Below are positions 1 through 7,482 of a DNA stretch of 22,989 nt, one piece after another. The translations under genes were made by a program, and so were the position numbers. The stretch's first letter is position 1, and each line of letters starts with the position of its first letter. Below the pieces are notes generated by a model that searched no databases, was not told where the DNA came from, and worked only from the letters and a program-made list of their open reading frames with translations. Origin of the DNA: an uncultured bacterium (GTDB lineage: Bacteria; Actinomycetota; Coriobacteriia; Coriobacteriales; Atopobiaceae); contig CAJMPT010000024.1 in the NCBI GenBank assembly GCA_905215465.1, forward strand, positions 1 through 22,989, in the 5' to 3' direction.

Positions 1-932
1 CCGTGTTTGGCGAGAACAACGCGGGCGTCGACATGACCTACATTGGCGAGGGCTACGACCAGAGCCTCTGGCAGGCCATCGCCGCGGGCGCCTACGGCAG
101 CTCGGGCAGGGTCCGCAACCGCAAGGTCATGGTCGTGGTCTCTCCCCAGTGGTTCTTCAAGGGCTCGGGCGACCAGGACAAGTTCTACACGAAGTTCTCC
201 TACAGCCTCTACCGCGCCTGCATGCAGAGCGCCCAGCTCTCCGACCAGACCAAGGCCTACCTGCGCCACCGCTGCTCCGAGCTGGGCATTGACGCGCAGA
301 GGCTCGCCGCGGCGAGCCATGACACGCCCCTTGACGCCATAAACGACGCGGCGTTTGCGGCGGCGGACTCCTGGAGGCTGCGCAGCCAGATTCCCAACAT
401 CGTGAGCCTGGCGCCCACCAAGAGCGCCACGCGCGCGAGCGGCCAGCCCGCGGGCGAGCCCGACTGGGACGCGCTGCTGGCCAGCGCCGAGGCCGAGGGG
501 CAGGCGGCCTGCACCAACAACGACTTTGGCGTCTACGACGAGTTCTGGGAGAAGAACCACACGTACGACCCCGAGCTCTTCCAGAACTTCGACGACGCGT
601 CCGACGAGTACGCGGACTTTGCCTGCCTGCTCCAGGTGTGCCGCGAGGTGGGCTTTGAGCCGCTCGTCTGCATCCTGCCGGTCCATGGCCAGTGGTATGA
701 CGTGAGCGACGTCTCCTCCGACAAGCGGCAGCGCTACTACGAGGCAATACGCGAGGCCTGCCAGAAGGCGGGCGCCAGCTACGCGGACCTCTCGCCCTAC
801 GAGTACGAGAGGTACTTCCTGTGCGACACGGTGCATCCGGGCTGGAAGGGCTGGGCGCGCATCGAGCAGGCGTTCTATGACTTTGTGAACGGCAATGACG
901 ACGAGTACCTGACGAGGGCGGGTGGGCGCTGA
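1..932 (+). CDS. dltD: D-alanyl-lipoteichoic acid biosynthesis protein DltD, 3' part
   Basis: DltD is the extracytoplasmic, membrane-anchored protein that helps pass D-alanine to (lipo)teichoic acid, with a Ser/Asp/His triad of the SGNH-like type. The window opens inside the gene (reading phase from base 3) and shows about 309 residues of the C-terminal part. Near the end lies the conserved Asp-x-x-His stretch of the family, read as DTVHPGWKGW, with Asp at 825-827 and His at 834-836. The VVVSPQWF segment around residues 43-50 is also typical of DltD. The N-terminal membrane anchor and the nucleophilic serine must lie upstream of the window. The TGA stop overlaps the ATG of the next small gene (TGATG), so the two are probably translationally coupled. 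Family assignment is firm. The rest of the dlt operon (dltA, B, C) is expected upstream but cannot be seen. Confidence 0.92.
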   Translation, partial: VFGENNAGVDMTYIGEGYDQSLWQAIAAGAYGSSGRVRNRKVMVVVSPQWFFKGSGDQDKFYTKFSYSLYRACMQSAQLSDQTKAYLRHRCSELGIDAQRLAAASHDTPLDAINDAAFAAADSWRLRSQIPNIVSLAPTKSATRASGQPAGEPDWDALLASAEAEGQAACTNNDFGVYDEFWEKNHTYDPELFQNFDDASDEYADFACLLQVCREVGFEPLVCILPVHGQWYDVSDVSSDKRQRYYEAIREACQKAGASYADLSPYEYERYFLCDTVHPGWKGWARIEQAFYDFVNGNDDEYLTRAGGR

Positions 933-1069
933 TGGGCGGAAGGCTGCCTCGCGTGGCGCTCCTTGCGGGGGCGGTGCTTGCCGTGGTCGCGCTCGGCGCC
1001 CTTCTGGTCTGGTTCATCGCGCTCTCGGGGCTGAACGAGCCGGTGGGGTTTGTCTATGGCGGGTTCTAG
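932..1069 (+). CDS. dltX: DltX-like teichoic acid D-alanylation microprotein (45 aa)
   Basis: This short frame encodes 45 residues: a basic N-terminus (MGGRLPR), one hydrophobic membrane helix at about residues 8-31, and a C-terminus ending GFVYGGF. The order TM helix, short linker and terminal F-[IV]-Y-x-x-F (F40, Y42, F45) is what is known of DltX, the small membrane protein of Gram-positive dlt operons whose C-terminal tyrosine motif takes part in moving D-alanine across the DltB/DltD machinery. The ATG overlaps the dltD stop by one base, and the frame ends inside the first codons of the next gene, so it is embedded in a coupled operon. No strong Shine-Dalgarno is seen, which fits coupling. 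Unusual points are its place after dltD rather than before dltA, and its high Ala/Val/Leu content. Assignment rests on motif, size and context, not on alignment. Confidence 0.72.
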   Translation: MGGRLPRVALLAGAVLAVVALGALLVWFIALSGLNEPVGFVYGGF

Positions 1070-2678
1070 GCGCAATTTGGCCGAAGGCGCCAAGGGCGAC
1101 CATGCCCATCCGTTGCGACTGCTGACGTTTGCCCTGTTGGCGATTGTCCTTGCCTCCGGTTGGGTATGGTCGGTACCGGCGCATGCCGACGAGGCGCTCC
1201 TTCCGGACGAGGCCGACGACGCGCAGGCGGAGGCCGACGACGCCGACCCGACCGACATGGGTGTGGCGCCCATTGGCGCCGAGCCGCGCGGAGAGGCGCT
1301 CTCATCTGCGCTGGACGCCTATCTTGAACAGGCGTTTCCCGCTTCGGGCGTGCCGGGTGCGGCCGTGGCCGTGGTGGACTCGGACGGCGTGCGCTATCTG
1401 CGGACGCTGGGCGACGTCACCTCTGCGGACCAGACGCTCATCATCGGCTCGCTCTCCAAGAGCATGGCCTCCGCGGCCGTCCAGCAGCTGGTGGACGCGG
1501 GCGCCGTCTGCCTGGACGCGCCTGTGGACGACTACCTGCCCGCCTATGGCGTCCCACGCTCGGTGACGGTCCGCGACCTTCTCAACCAGACGAGCGGCTT
1601 TGGCTACTACCAGAGCCTCGCCGACGCGCGGGTGGGGGAGTCCTACGGCGAGTTCTCTTACGCCAACGCCAACTACGACCTGCTGGGAAGGCTGGTGGAG
1701 GGCGTGAGCGGCCTGTCCTACGGAGACTACCTGCGCAAGAACCTCTGGGGCCCGCTCGGCATGGCCGATGCCTGCCTTGACGGCGAGAAGCTCGCGGCCG
1801 CCAGCGGCGACGGCCGCGGCGGGGGCGAGGCCACCGGCCATCGCAACTGGTTCGGGCTGACTGTGGCCGATGGCTTCGCGCACGAGAGGGGAGACGGCGC
1901 CTGGGGAGGCCCCGCCTCTGGCTACGTGCGCGCGAGCATCAATGACATGGCCTCCTACCTGCGCATGTACCTCAACAGCGGGTCGGGCGTGGTCTCGCGC
2001 GCAGGCGTGCACCGCATGGTCTTTGACCGCGTCCCGGACGCCAGCGGGGACACCTGCTATGGCATGGGCTGGACCACCTACAGCTGGGGTGACGGCGAGC
2101 TCGTGATGTCGCACGACGGCGACGTGGAGAACTACGTGGCGCGCATGTGCGTCATTCCCGGGCGTGACCTGGGCATTGTGCTCCTGGCCGACGCAAACGA
2201 CGCGGTGGGTGGAAACGTCGCGTTCTGGCAGATGGCCGACGACGTGACCTCACTTGCGGTGGGAGGCGTGGCCGTGGGCGTCAATCCAGGCGAGACGTGC
2301 GTCGCGCATGCCTGCTACGACGCCGCCTACCTGCTGGCGATTCTCGCCTGCGCGGCGCCCGTCCTGCTCGCGCGCCGCTGGGCTGGGAGGGTGGCCGCGG
2401 CAGACGCCCCCGAGCGGGCCGTGCGCGCGGCGTGGGCGGTCGCCCTCCACGTGGCGGTGCCCACCTGCGTGGCGTTTGTCCCCGCGGGCTTTGGCATGCG
2501 GCTGCGCGACTTCGCGGACTTCTACCCCGAGCAGGCCCTGGTCATGGCCATCTGCGACGTGCTGCTGGTGGTCGGCGGCGCCATGAAGATGGCCTCCCTG
2601 GGACGAGCCCGGGGAGGCCAGGGTGGCGCTGCCTGTGGCGGGGGCGCGCCGTCGCGCGCGGGCGCTACTTGTCGCTGA
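1056..2678 (+). CDS. Secreted, membrane-anchored serine hydrolase (beta-lactamase/PBP fold), possible DltE-like D-alanyl esterase
   Basis: The 540-residue product has a signal peptide (hydrophobic run about 22-40, probable cleavage after AHA at residue 44) and a beta-lactamase-related serine hydrolase domain. That domain carries all three active-site motifs: SLSK (S132-K135), YAN (Y202-N204) and HDG (H353-G355). Three hydrophobic segments near residues 424-440, 459-480 and 493-512 should anchor the C-terminus in the membrane. ATG 1056 was chosen because GGTGGGG lies six bases upstream; an in-frame TTG at 1050 is an alternative. It overlaps the dltX-like gene by 14 bases. PBP-like proteins in this context include DltE of Lactiplantibacillus plantarum and FmtA of Staphylococcus aureus, which remove D-Ala from teichoic acids; that role here is inferred. 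A D,D-carboxypeptidase or another esterase remains possible. Its 3' end overlaps the convergent rrf2 gene by 14 bases. Confidence 0.78.
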   Translation: MAGSRRNLAEGAKGDHAHPLRLLTFALLAIVLASGWVWSVPAHADEALLPDEADDAQAEADDADPTDMGVAPIGAEPRGEALSSALDAYLEQAFPASGVPGAAVAVVDSDGVRYLRTLGDVTSADQTLIIGSLSKSMASAAVQQLVDAGAVCLDAPVDDYLPAYGVPRSVTVRDLLNQTSGFGYYQSLADARVGESYGEFSYANANYDLLGRLVEGVSGLSYGDYLRKNLWGPLGMADACLDGEKLAAASGDGRGGGEATGHRNWFGLTVADGFAHERGDGAWGGPASGYVRASINDMASYLRMYLNSGSGVVSRAGVHRMVFDRVPDASGDTCYGMGWTTYSWGDGELVMSHDGDVENYVARMCVIPGRDLGIVLLADANDAVGGNVAFWQMADDVTSLAVGGVAVGVNPGETCVAHACYDAAYLLAILACAAPVLLARRWAGRVAAADAPERAVRAAWAVALHVAVPTCVAFVPAGFGMRLRDFADFYPEQALVMAICDVLLVVGGAMKMASLGRARGGQGGAACGGGAPSRAGATCR

Positions 2679-3111
2679 AGGTGACGCCGCAGGAGCCCCC
2701 GTCGGGACCCACGAGGTCCGCAAGCGTCTTTGAGTCGAGGTAGGAGGAGGTCACGCGGCCGAGGTCCCTCCAGACGCTCACGGTGCTGCAGGAGCCCATC
2801 TGCGGGCAGATGGTGCCGTTGGAGCAGTCCAGGCACCCAACCGGCGCAAGGGAGCCCTCGGCGGCGCGCAGGAGCTCTCCCAGCGTGTACTCCTCGGGCT
2901 TGCGCGTGAGCTTGTAGCCGCCGCCCTTGCCACGCTGGCTCTGCACGTACCCGGCCTTGTGCATGAGGGAGATGACCTGCTCCAGGTACTTGCGCGAGAT
3001 GTTCTGGCGCTTGGAGACGTCGCCCAGGGAGACCCAGCCCTCGTGGCTCGCGAGGTCTGCCATGGCGCGCAGTGCGTACATGCCCTTTGTCGAGAACATG
3101 CCGGTAGCCAT
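2665..3111 (-). CDS. Rrf2-family Fe-S-sensing transcriptional regulator (IscR/SufR-like)
   Basis: This is a 148-residue Rrf2-family regulator. The N-terminal winged helix starts FSTKGMYALRAM (residues 6-17), has the recognition part around ISRKYLEQ (38-45) and the wing around RGKGGGYKL (60-68), all diagnostic of the family. The C-terminal region holds C93, C96, C102 and C108 followed by WRDL. This resembles the three-cysteine [2Fe-2S] ligand region of IscR, with one extra cysteine. It probably senses Fe-S status and controls the adjacent suf genes and itself; this is inferred from family and position. The start is supported by an AAGGGAG ribosome-binding site about seven bases upstream. It lies downstream of sufU on the same strand with a 118-base gap, so it may be both the last gene of the operon and separately expressed. 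Its stop overlaps the convergent hydrolase gene. Confidence 0.88.
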   Translation of the reverse strand: MATGMFSTKGMYALRAMADLASHEGWVSLGDVSKRQNISRKYLEQVISLMHKAGYVQSQRGKGGGYKLTRKPEEYTLGELLRAAEGSLAPVGCLDCSNGTICPQMGSCSTVSVWRDLGRVTSSYLDSKTLADLVGPDGGSCGVTFSDK

Positions 3112-3175
3112 GAGTTTCTCCCTTCGGTGTCTGTGGTGGATGGAGCTGGTGGGACAAGCGGCGAGAAGCGCATGC

Positions 3176-3244
3176 CGTTACTTGCGGGACTGAGTTGACA
3201 AAGGGACTGTCCCTTTGTCAACTCGGGCGTTACTTGCGGGACTG
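3176..3244. repeat. Palindrome (16-bp arms) bracketed by a 17-bp direct repeat at the sufU 3' end
   Basis: Bases 3192-3224 form a perfect inverted repeat with 16-bp arms around a single central base. The core reads TTGACAAAGGGACTGTCCC and continues symmetrically. It is flanked by a 17-bp direct repeat, CGTTACTTGCGGGACTG, at 3176-3192 and 3228-3244. The copy at 3228-3244 includes the last codons and stop of sufU (minus strand, Gln-Ser-Arg-Lys-stop); the other copy is a non-coding duplicate. The layout looks like a small palindromic element that arrived with duplication of the gene end. There is no run of T after the stem, so it is not a classical terminator, although it could end or stabilise the suf transcript. 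Confidence 0.8.
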
Positions 3245-3667
3245 GAGCATCTCCTCGAGGGTGCGCCAGGCGAGCTCGGCGCACTTGACGCGCGCGGGCA
3301 TGTGGGCGATATCCTTCAGGATGGCGGCGTCCTCAAGCTCGTCGATCCTGGGGTCGTCCTCGGAGACCTCGCCGCGGACCATCTGCATGAAGAGCTTGCA
3401 GAGGCCGATGGCCTGCTCGGGGGTCTTGCCCACCATGAGGTCGCTCATGATGTCGGCAGAGGCCTGGCTGATGGCGCAGCCGTGGCCGGTGAAGGCAGCC
3501 TCGTCGATGGTGCCGTCCTCGGCAAAGCGCACGCTGAAGGTGAGCTCGTCTCCGCAGGAGGGGTTGACGCCCTCGTGGGTGCAGTCGGGGCAGTCCATCT
3601 GGTACTTGTAGTCCGGGTGGGACACGTGGTCCATGAACTCGGCGTTGTAGAGGTCAGTCACGGCCAT
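3230..3667 (-). CDS. sufU: SufU-type Fe-S scaffold / sulfur-transfer protein
   Basis: SufU is the zinc-containing partner that accepts persulfide sulfur from the desulfurase SufS in Gram-positive SUF systems. The 145-residue product has the conserved ligand set NPSCGDE (C38, D40), GHGCAIS (C64) and RVKCAEL (C129), and the length is normal. The 18-21 residue insertion near GDI(E/A)ALQ that separates SufU from IscU is represented by the stretch around residues 100-122. It also has an additional CPDC pair at C26 and C29, just before the first ligand, that I do not recall from Bacillus SufU. ATG 3667 overlaps the end of sufS by 14 bases, indicating coupling. The last codons lie inside a 17-bp sequence duplicated in the adjacent spacer. 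Confidence 0.93.
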   Translation of the reverse strand: MAVTDLYNAEFMDHVSHPDYKYQMDCPDCTHEGVNPSCGDELTFSVRFAEDGTIDEAAFTGHGCAISQASADIMSDLMVGKTPEQAIGLCKLFMQMVRGEVSEDDPRIDELEDAAILKDIAHMPARVKCAELAWRTLEEMLQSRK

Positions 3668-4928
3668 GGAATACCGTCCAAACTTGGGTCAGGGCGTCCA
3701 CCAGGCGGTCGACGTCGCTTTGGTCGTTGTAGAAGGCCAGGCTGGCGCGGCAGCAGGCCAGGTTCTCCACGCCGAGCCAGGTGAGCAGCGGCTGGGCGCA
3801 GTGGTGGCCGGCGCGGATACACACGCCCGACATGTCCAGGATGCTGGCCACGTCGTGCGGGTGGACGCCGCGCACGTTGAAGCTGATGACGCCGTGGTGC
3901 TGGGAGGGCTCGGGGTGGCCGATGAGCTCGACAAAGTCCAGCTGCCCCATGCGCTCCCACGCGTAGGCAACCAGGGCGGCCTCGCGGGCGGCCAGGGCCT
4001 CGTAGCCCACCGTCTGCGTGAGGTAGGCCAGGGCCTCGCCCGTGGCGTAGATGCCGGCGGCGTCCTGCGTGCCGGCCTCGAACTTCTCGGGCACGGGCGC
4101 CCAGGTGGCGTCCTGCTCGGTCACGGAGTCGATCATCTCGCCGCCGGTGAGCATGGGCGGCATGGCGTCGAGCAGGTCATGCCTGCCCCACAGCACGCCG
4201 ATGCCCATGGGACCCAGCGCCTTGTGGGCAGAGAAGGCCAGGAAGTCCGCGCCAAGCGCGTGCACGTCGACGGCCATGTGGGGCACGGACTGGGCGCCGT
4301 CGACCACCATGTAGCCGCCCTGCGCGTGCACGGCCGCGGCGATCTTCTCCACGGGAAGGCGGATGCCCAGCACGTTGGAGACCTCGGCGGCGGCGCAGAT
4401 GCGGGTCTTGGGGCCAATCTTGGAGGCAATCTCCTCGTCGGTGATGACGCCGTCCTCGTTGGGGTAGAGGAAGACGAGCGTGGCACCGGCGGCACGGCAG
4501 GCCTGCTGCCAGGGGATGAGGTCGGAGTGGTGCTCCATGATGGTCACGCAGACCTCGTCTCCGGCCTTGAGCACAAGCGGCGAGAAGGACTTGGCCACCA
4601 GGTTCAGGCTCTCGGACGTGTTGCGGGTGAAGACGACGTCCTCCGCCAGCGCGCGCCCGTCCTCGTCGACGGCGCCGATGAGGCGCGCGACCTGCTCACG
4701 CACGCGGCCGATCTCTGCCGTGGCGGCCACGGACAGGCTGTAGAGGCCGCGCAGCGGGTTGGCGTTCATGGTCTCGTAGAAGCGGCGCTCGGCGTCAAGC
4801 ACGCACGCGGGGCGCTGAGCGGTGGCGGCGCTGTCAAGGAAGGCCAGCTCGGGGTGGCCGGCCAGCAGGGGAAAGTCCTGCTTGAAGGGGTTCTCGTCAA
4901 TCTTGGCCGCGGCCTTGGCGTCTAGCAT
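3654..4928 (-). CDS. sufS: Cysteine desulfurase SufS
   Basis: SufS is the PLP-dependent group II cysteine desulfurase that takes sulfur from L-cysteine and passes it to SufU for Fe-S assembly in the cytosol. The 424-residue product shows the PLP-binding lysine in FSAHKALGP (K236), the EHHSDLIPW substrate/PLP segment near residues 132-140, DGAQS (210-214), and the catalytic cysteine in RAGHHCAQP (C377). The size is close to the usual 405-420, with a slightly longer N-terminus. ATG 4928 overlaps the sufD stop by seven bases, and the gene's own end overlaps sufU, so all suf genes are packed without gaps. The CysDesulf-SufS family call is unambiguous from the motifs and from the operon. Confidence 0.96.
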   Translation of the reverse strand: MLDAKAAAKIDENPFKQDFPLLAGHPELAFLDSAATAQRPACVLDAERRFYETMNANPLRGLYSLSVAATAEIGRVREQVARLIGAVDEDGRALAEDVVFTRNTSESLNLVAKSFSPLVLKAGDEVCVTIMEHHSDLIPWQQACRAAGATLVFLYPNEDGVITDEEIASKIGPKTRICAAAEVSNVLGIRLPVEKIAAAVHAQGGYMVVDGAQSVPHMAVDVHALGADFLAFSAHKALGPMGIGVLWGRHDLLDAMPPMLTGGEMIDSVTEQDATWAPVPEKFEAGTQDAAGIYATGEALAYLTQTVGYEALAAREAALVAYAWERMGQLDFVELIGHPEPSQHHGVISFNVRGVHPHDVASILDMSGVCIRAGHHCAQPLLTWLGVENLACCRASLAFYNDQSDVDRLVDALTQVWTVFHGRD

Positions 4929-6061
4929 GCGGCCTCGCCTCCCTCGGGCAGCCCTGCGCCCTCGTCGAAGTCGTGGGCAACGTCTGCGCCCAGGACCTCC
5001 TCGGCGCGCAGCACGGCCGCGCGGTGGGAGGCCTCCTCGGGGGCGTGCATGATGGCGTCCTCGAAGATGGCTCGCACAAAGAGCTGCTCGGCCTCGCGGC
5101 GAGAAAGGCCGCGGTCCATGAGGTAGTCGATCTGCTCGGGGCTCACGCTGCCGATGGTGGCGCCGTGGTTGCCCGCGACGTCGTCCTCGTCGCAGAGGAT
5201 GACGGGCATGGTCTTGTTGACCACGTCGTCGCCCAGGACGAGTACGCTCTCGGCCTCGTTGCCCTTGGAGCCGCGGGCGCCGTGGACGAGGTCGATGGTG
5301 GCGCGCAGGGTCTTGCGGGCGGCGTCGTCAAGGGCACCGGACTCGCTGACCTCGGCGCGGGTGTTGCGGCCGCGCTGGCGCACGACGTGGTTGATGTCCA
5401 GGACGTCCTTGCGGCGGGCGTGGTAGCGGCAGGTGAGGTCGGCGCGGGCGCGGTCGCCGGCAAGGTCGATGGCGCTGCCCAGGGCGAGGGTGCCTCCGCC
5501 CAGGGCGTACTGGCGCACCTCGACGCGGGCGTCGCCGGCGGCGCTCACGCCCAGGCTCTCCAGGTGCTGCTGGCCCTCGGCCACGCCCAGGACCTCGACG
5601 ATGGTGACGCAGGCGCGGGCCTCGGCGACCACGCGTAGCAGGGAGGCGCACGTGCCCTCCTGGCTCTGGCCGGACGCGGCCACCACGATGGTGGCGCTCG
5701 CGCCCTCGCGGACCATGACACCGGTGTCTGCCACCTGGCCCTCGTCCGCGCTCACGGAGACCACGATGGGCTCCTCGCGGTGGGTGCCGCGTGGCACCTC
5801 GACGTAGCGGGAGTCTGCCGCCTGGGAGCAGACCCAGTCGGTGACCTTCTGGCCCATGCCGCACTCGATCTTGGAGAAGAGCTGCGGCAGCGCGAAGTGC
5901 ACGTCTCCCTTGCGGGAGATGCTGGGCACGGTGAGGGTTATGTCGTTAGCGCGCAGGCGGTTCCACGTCTGCGCGGGCGGGGTGCTCACGCGCTCGAGCG
6001 TGACGGTGCCCGCATTGGCGGTCGTAGGCACGGCGGCCTGCTGGTTCTTCTCGTCAGCCAT
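4922..6061 (-). CDS. sufD: Fe-S cluster assembly protein SufD
   Basis: SufD pairs with SufB and SufC to form the SufBC2D scaffold on which Fe-S clusters are built. The 379-residue product has the SufB/SufD right-handed beta-helix core and the conserved C-terminal block with GNHGATIGSVSPEQIDYLM. H299 in this block corresponds to the histidine important in SufD of E. coli. The start was placed at ATG 6061, which overlaps the sufB TAA by one base (TAATG). The frame is open much further upstream, but that part is antiparallel noise inside sufB. The N-terminal third is poorly conserved, as usual for SufD, and is rich in Ala/Thr. Relative to E. coli SufD (about 420 residues) it is somewhat short, which is common in Gram-positive bacteria. 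Confidence 0.93.
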   Translation of the reverse strand: MADEKNQQAAVPTTANAGTVTLERVSTPPAQTWNRLRANDITLTVPSISRKGDVHFALPQLFSKIECGMGQKVTDWVCSQAADSRYVEVPRGTHREEPIVVSVSADEGQVADTGVMVREGASATIVVAASGQSQEGTCASLLRVVAEARACVTIVEVLGVAEGQQHLESLGVSAAGDARVEVRQYALGGGTLALGSAIDLAGDRARADLTCRYHARRKDVLDINHVVRQRGRNTRAEVSESGALDDAARKTLRATIDLVHGARGSKGNEAESVLVLGDDVVNKTMPVILCDEDDVAGNHGATIGSVSPEQIDYLMDRGLSRREAEQLFVRAIFEDAIMHAPEEASHRAAVLRAEEVLGADVAHDFDEGAGLPEGGEAAC

Positions 6062-7482
6062 TAGCCGATGGCCCCTTCCATCTCGAGCTTGATCAGGTTG
6101 TTCATCTCCACGGCGTACTCCATGGGGAGCTCCTTGGAGACGGGGTTGGCAAAGCCGTTGACCACCAGGGTGCGCGCCTCGGCCTCGGAGCAGCCGCGAC
6201 TCATGAGGTAGAGGATGGTGTCGTCGGAGATGCGGCCGATGGTGGCCTCGTGGCCCACCTGGGCGGTGGCGTTGCGCACGTCCATGGCGGGGATGGTGTC
6301 GGAGCGGCTGATGTCGTCCAGCATGAGGGACTGGCACGAGACGCTGCAGCGCGCGCGGTCGGCGCGGCGGCCCACCACCACGGAGCTGCGGAAGGTGTTG
6401 ATGCCGCCGTCCTTGGAGATGGACTTGGTGTTGACCGTGGCCGTGGTGTCGGGCCCGTTCATGACCACCTTGCAGCCGGTGTCCAGGTCCTGCGTGGCGC
6501 CGGCGAAGGTGATGCCGGTGAACTCGCAGCTGGAGCGCGCACCCTCCATGATGGTGGTGGGGTAGAGGTAGGACACGTGGCTGCCAAAGGAGCCGGAGAC
6601 CCACTCCATCTTGGCGTCGGCGCCCACCTTGGCGCGCTTGGTGTTGAGGTTGTACATGTTCTTGGACCAGTTCTCGATGGTGGAGTAGCGCAGGCGTGCG
6701 CCGTCCTTCACAAAGAGCTCCACGGCACCGGCGTGGAGGTTGGCCTCAAAGTACTTGGGGGCGGAGCAGCCCTCGATGAAGTGCAGGTCGGCGCCGGGCT
6801 CTACGATGATGAGCGTGTGCTCGAACTGGCCCGCGCCCTGCGCGTTCAGGCGGAAGTAGCTCTGCAGCGGGTAGTCCAGGGTGACGCCGGCGGGCACGTA
6901 GACAAAGGAGCCGCCGCTCCAGACGGCGTAGTGCAGCGCCGCGAACTTGTGGTCGGTGGGCGGGATGAGCGTGCCAAAGTACTCGTGCACGACGGGCTCC
7001 CGCTGGGGGTCGTGCAGCGCGTCCTCGATGGTGGTGTAGACCACGCCCTGCTTGGCAACGTCCTCGCGCATGTTGTGGTAGACGATCTCGGAGTCGTACT
7101 GGGCGCCCACGCCGGCCAGGCTCTCGCGCTCGGCGGCCGGGATGCCCAGGCGGTCGAAGGTGTCCTTGATGTCGGCGGGCACGTCGTCCCAGCTCTTGGC
7201 CTGCTTGGTCTTGGGCGAGACGTACGTGGAGATGTGGTCCAGGTCAAGGCCGGCGATGGAGGGGCCCCAGTTGTCCGCCATGGGGCGGGCGTGGTACTTG
7301 TCCAGCGCGTCCAGGCGCATCTGGAGCATCCACTCGGGCTCGTCCTTCTTGGCGCTGATGGCGCGGACGATGTCGGGGGTCAGGCCGTCGGCGTAGCGCT
7401 CGTAGCCCTCCTCGGACTTGGTGAAGTCGTAGAGGGAGCGGTCGACGTCGGCCACCTGGGTGCGCTTGCGCTCCTCGCTCAC
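6061..7482 (-). CDS. sufB: Fe-S cluster assembly scaffold SufB
   Basis: SufB is the core scaffold subunit of the SUF machine. The 473-residue product matches the expected length and contains the highly conserved Gram-positive SufB blocks, including SKDGGINTFRSSVVVG, SVSCQSLMLDD and QVGHEATIGRI. C383 and E412 are 29 residues apart, the same spacing as the cluster-related Cys405 and Glu434 of E. coli SufB. The start is a GTG at 7482 that shares four bases with the sufC stop (GTGA). The product ends with NLIKLEMEGAIG, a typical C-terminus. Position between sufC and sufD in one strand-tight operon supports the assignment. Confidence 0.96.
   Translation of the reverse strand: MSEERKRTQVADVDRSLYDFTKSEEGYERYADGLTPDIVRAISAKKDEPEWMLQMRLDALDKYHARPMADNWGPSIAGLDLDHISTYVSPKTKQAKSWDDVPADIKDTFDRLGIPAAERESLAGVGAQYDSEIVYHNMREDVAKQGVVYTTIEDALHDPQREPVVHEYFGTLIPPTDHKFAALHYAVWSGGSFVYVPAGVTLDYPLQSYFRLNAQGAGQFEHTLIIVEPGADLHFIEGCSAPKYFEANLHAGAVELFVKDGARLRYSTIENWSKNMYNLNTKRAKVGADAKMEWVSGSFGSHVSYLYPTTIMEGARSSCEFTGITFAGATQDLDTGCKVVMNGPDTTATVNTKSISKDGGINTFRSSVVVGRRADRARCSVSCQSLMLDDISRSDTIPAMDVRNATAQVGHEATIGRISDDTILYLMSRGCSEAEARTLVVNGFANPVSKELPMEYAVEMNNLIKLEMEGAIG

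Noticed and set aside
3192..3224. Palindrome as a standard rho-independent terminator of suf
   Set aside because: No T-run follows on either strand and the arms belong to a duplicated-flank repeat, so an inserted element is the better reading.
3666..4925. Long plus-strand open frame opposite sufS
   Set aside because: Gly/Val/His-rich translation typical of the antisense of a GC-rich gene; no motif, and sufS on the other strand is certain.
6062..6604. N-terminal extension of the sufD frame into sufB
   Set aside because: The frame stays open upstream of 6061, but its translation is His/Arg-rich noise, the region codes for sufB in another frame, and ATG 6061 is coupled to the sufB stop.
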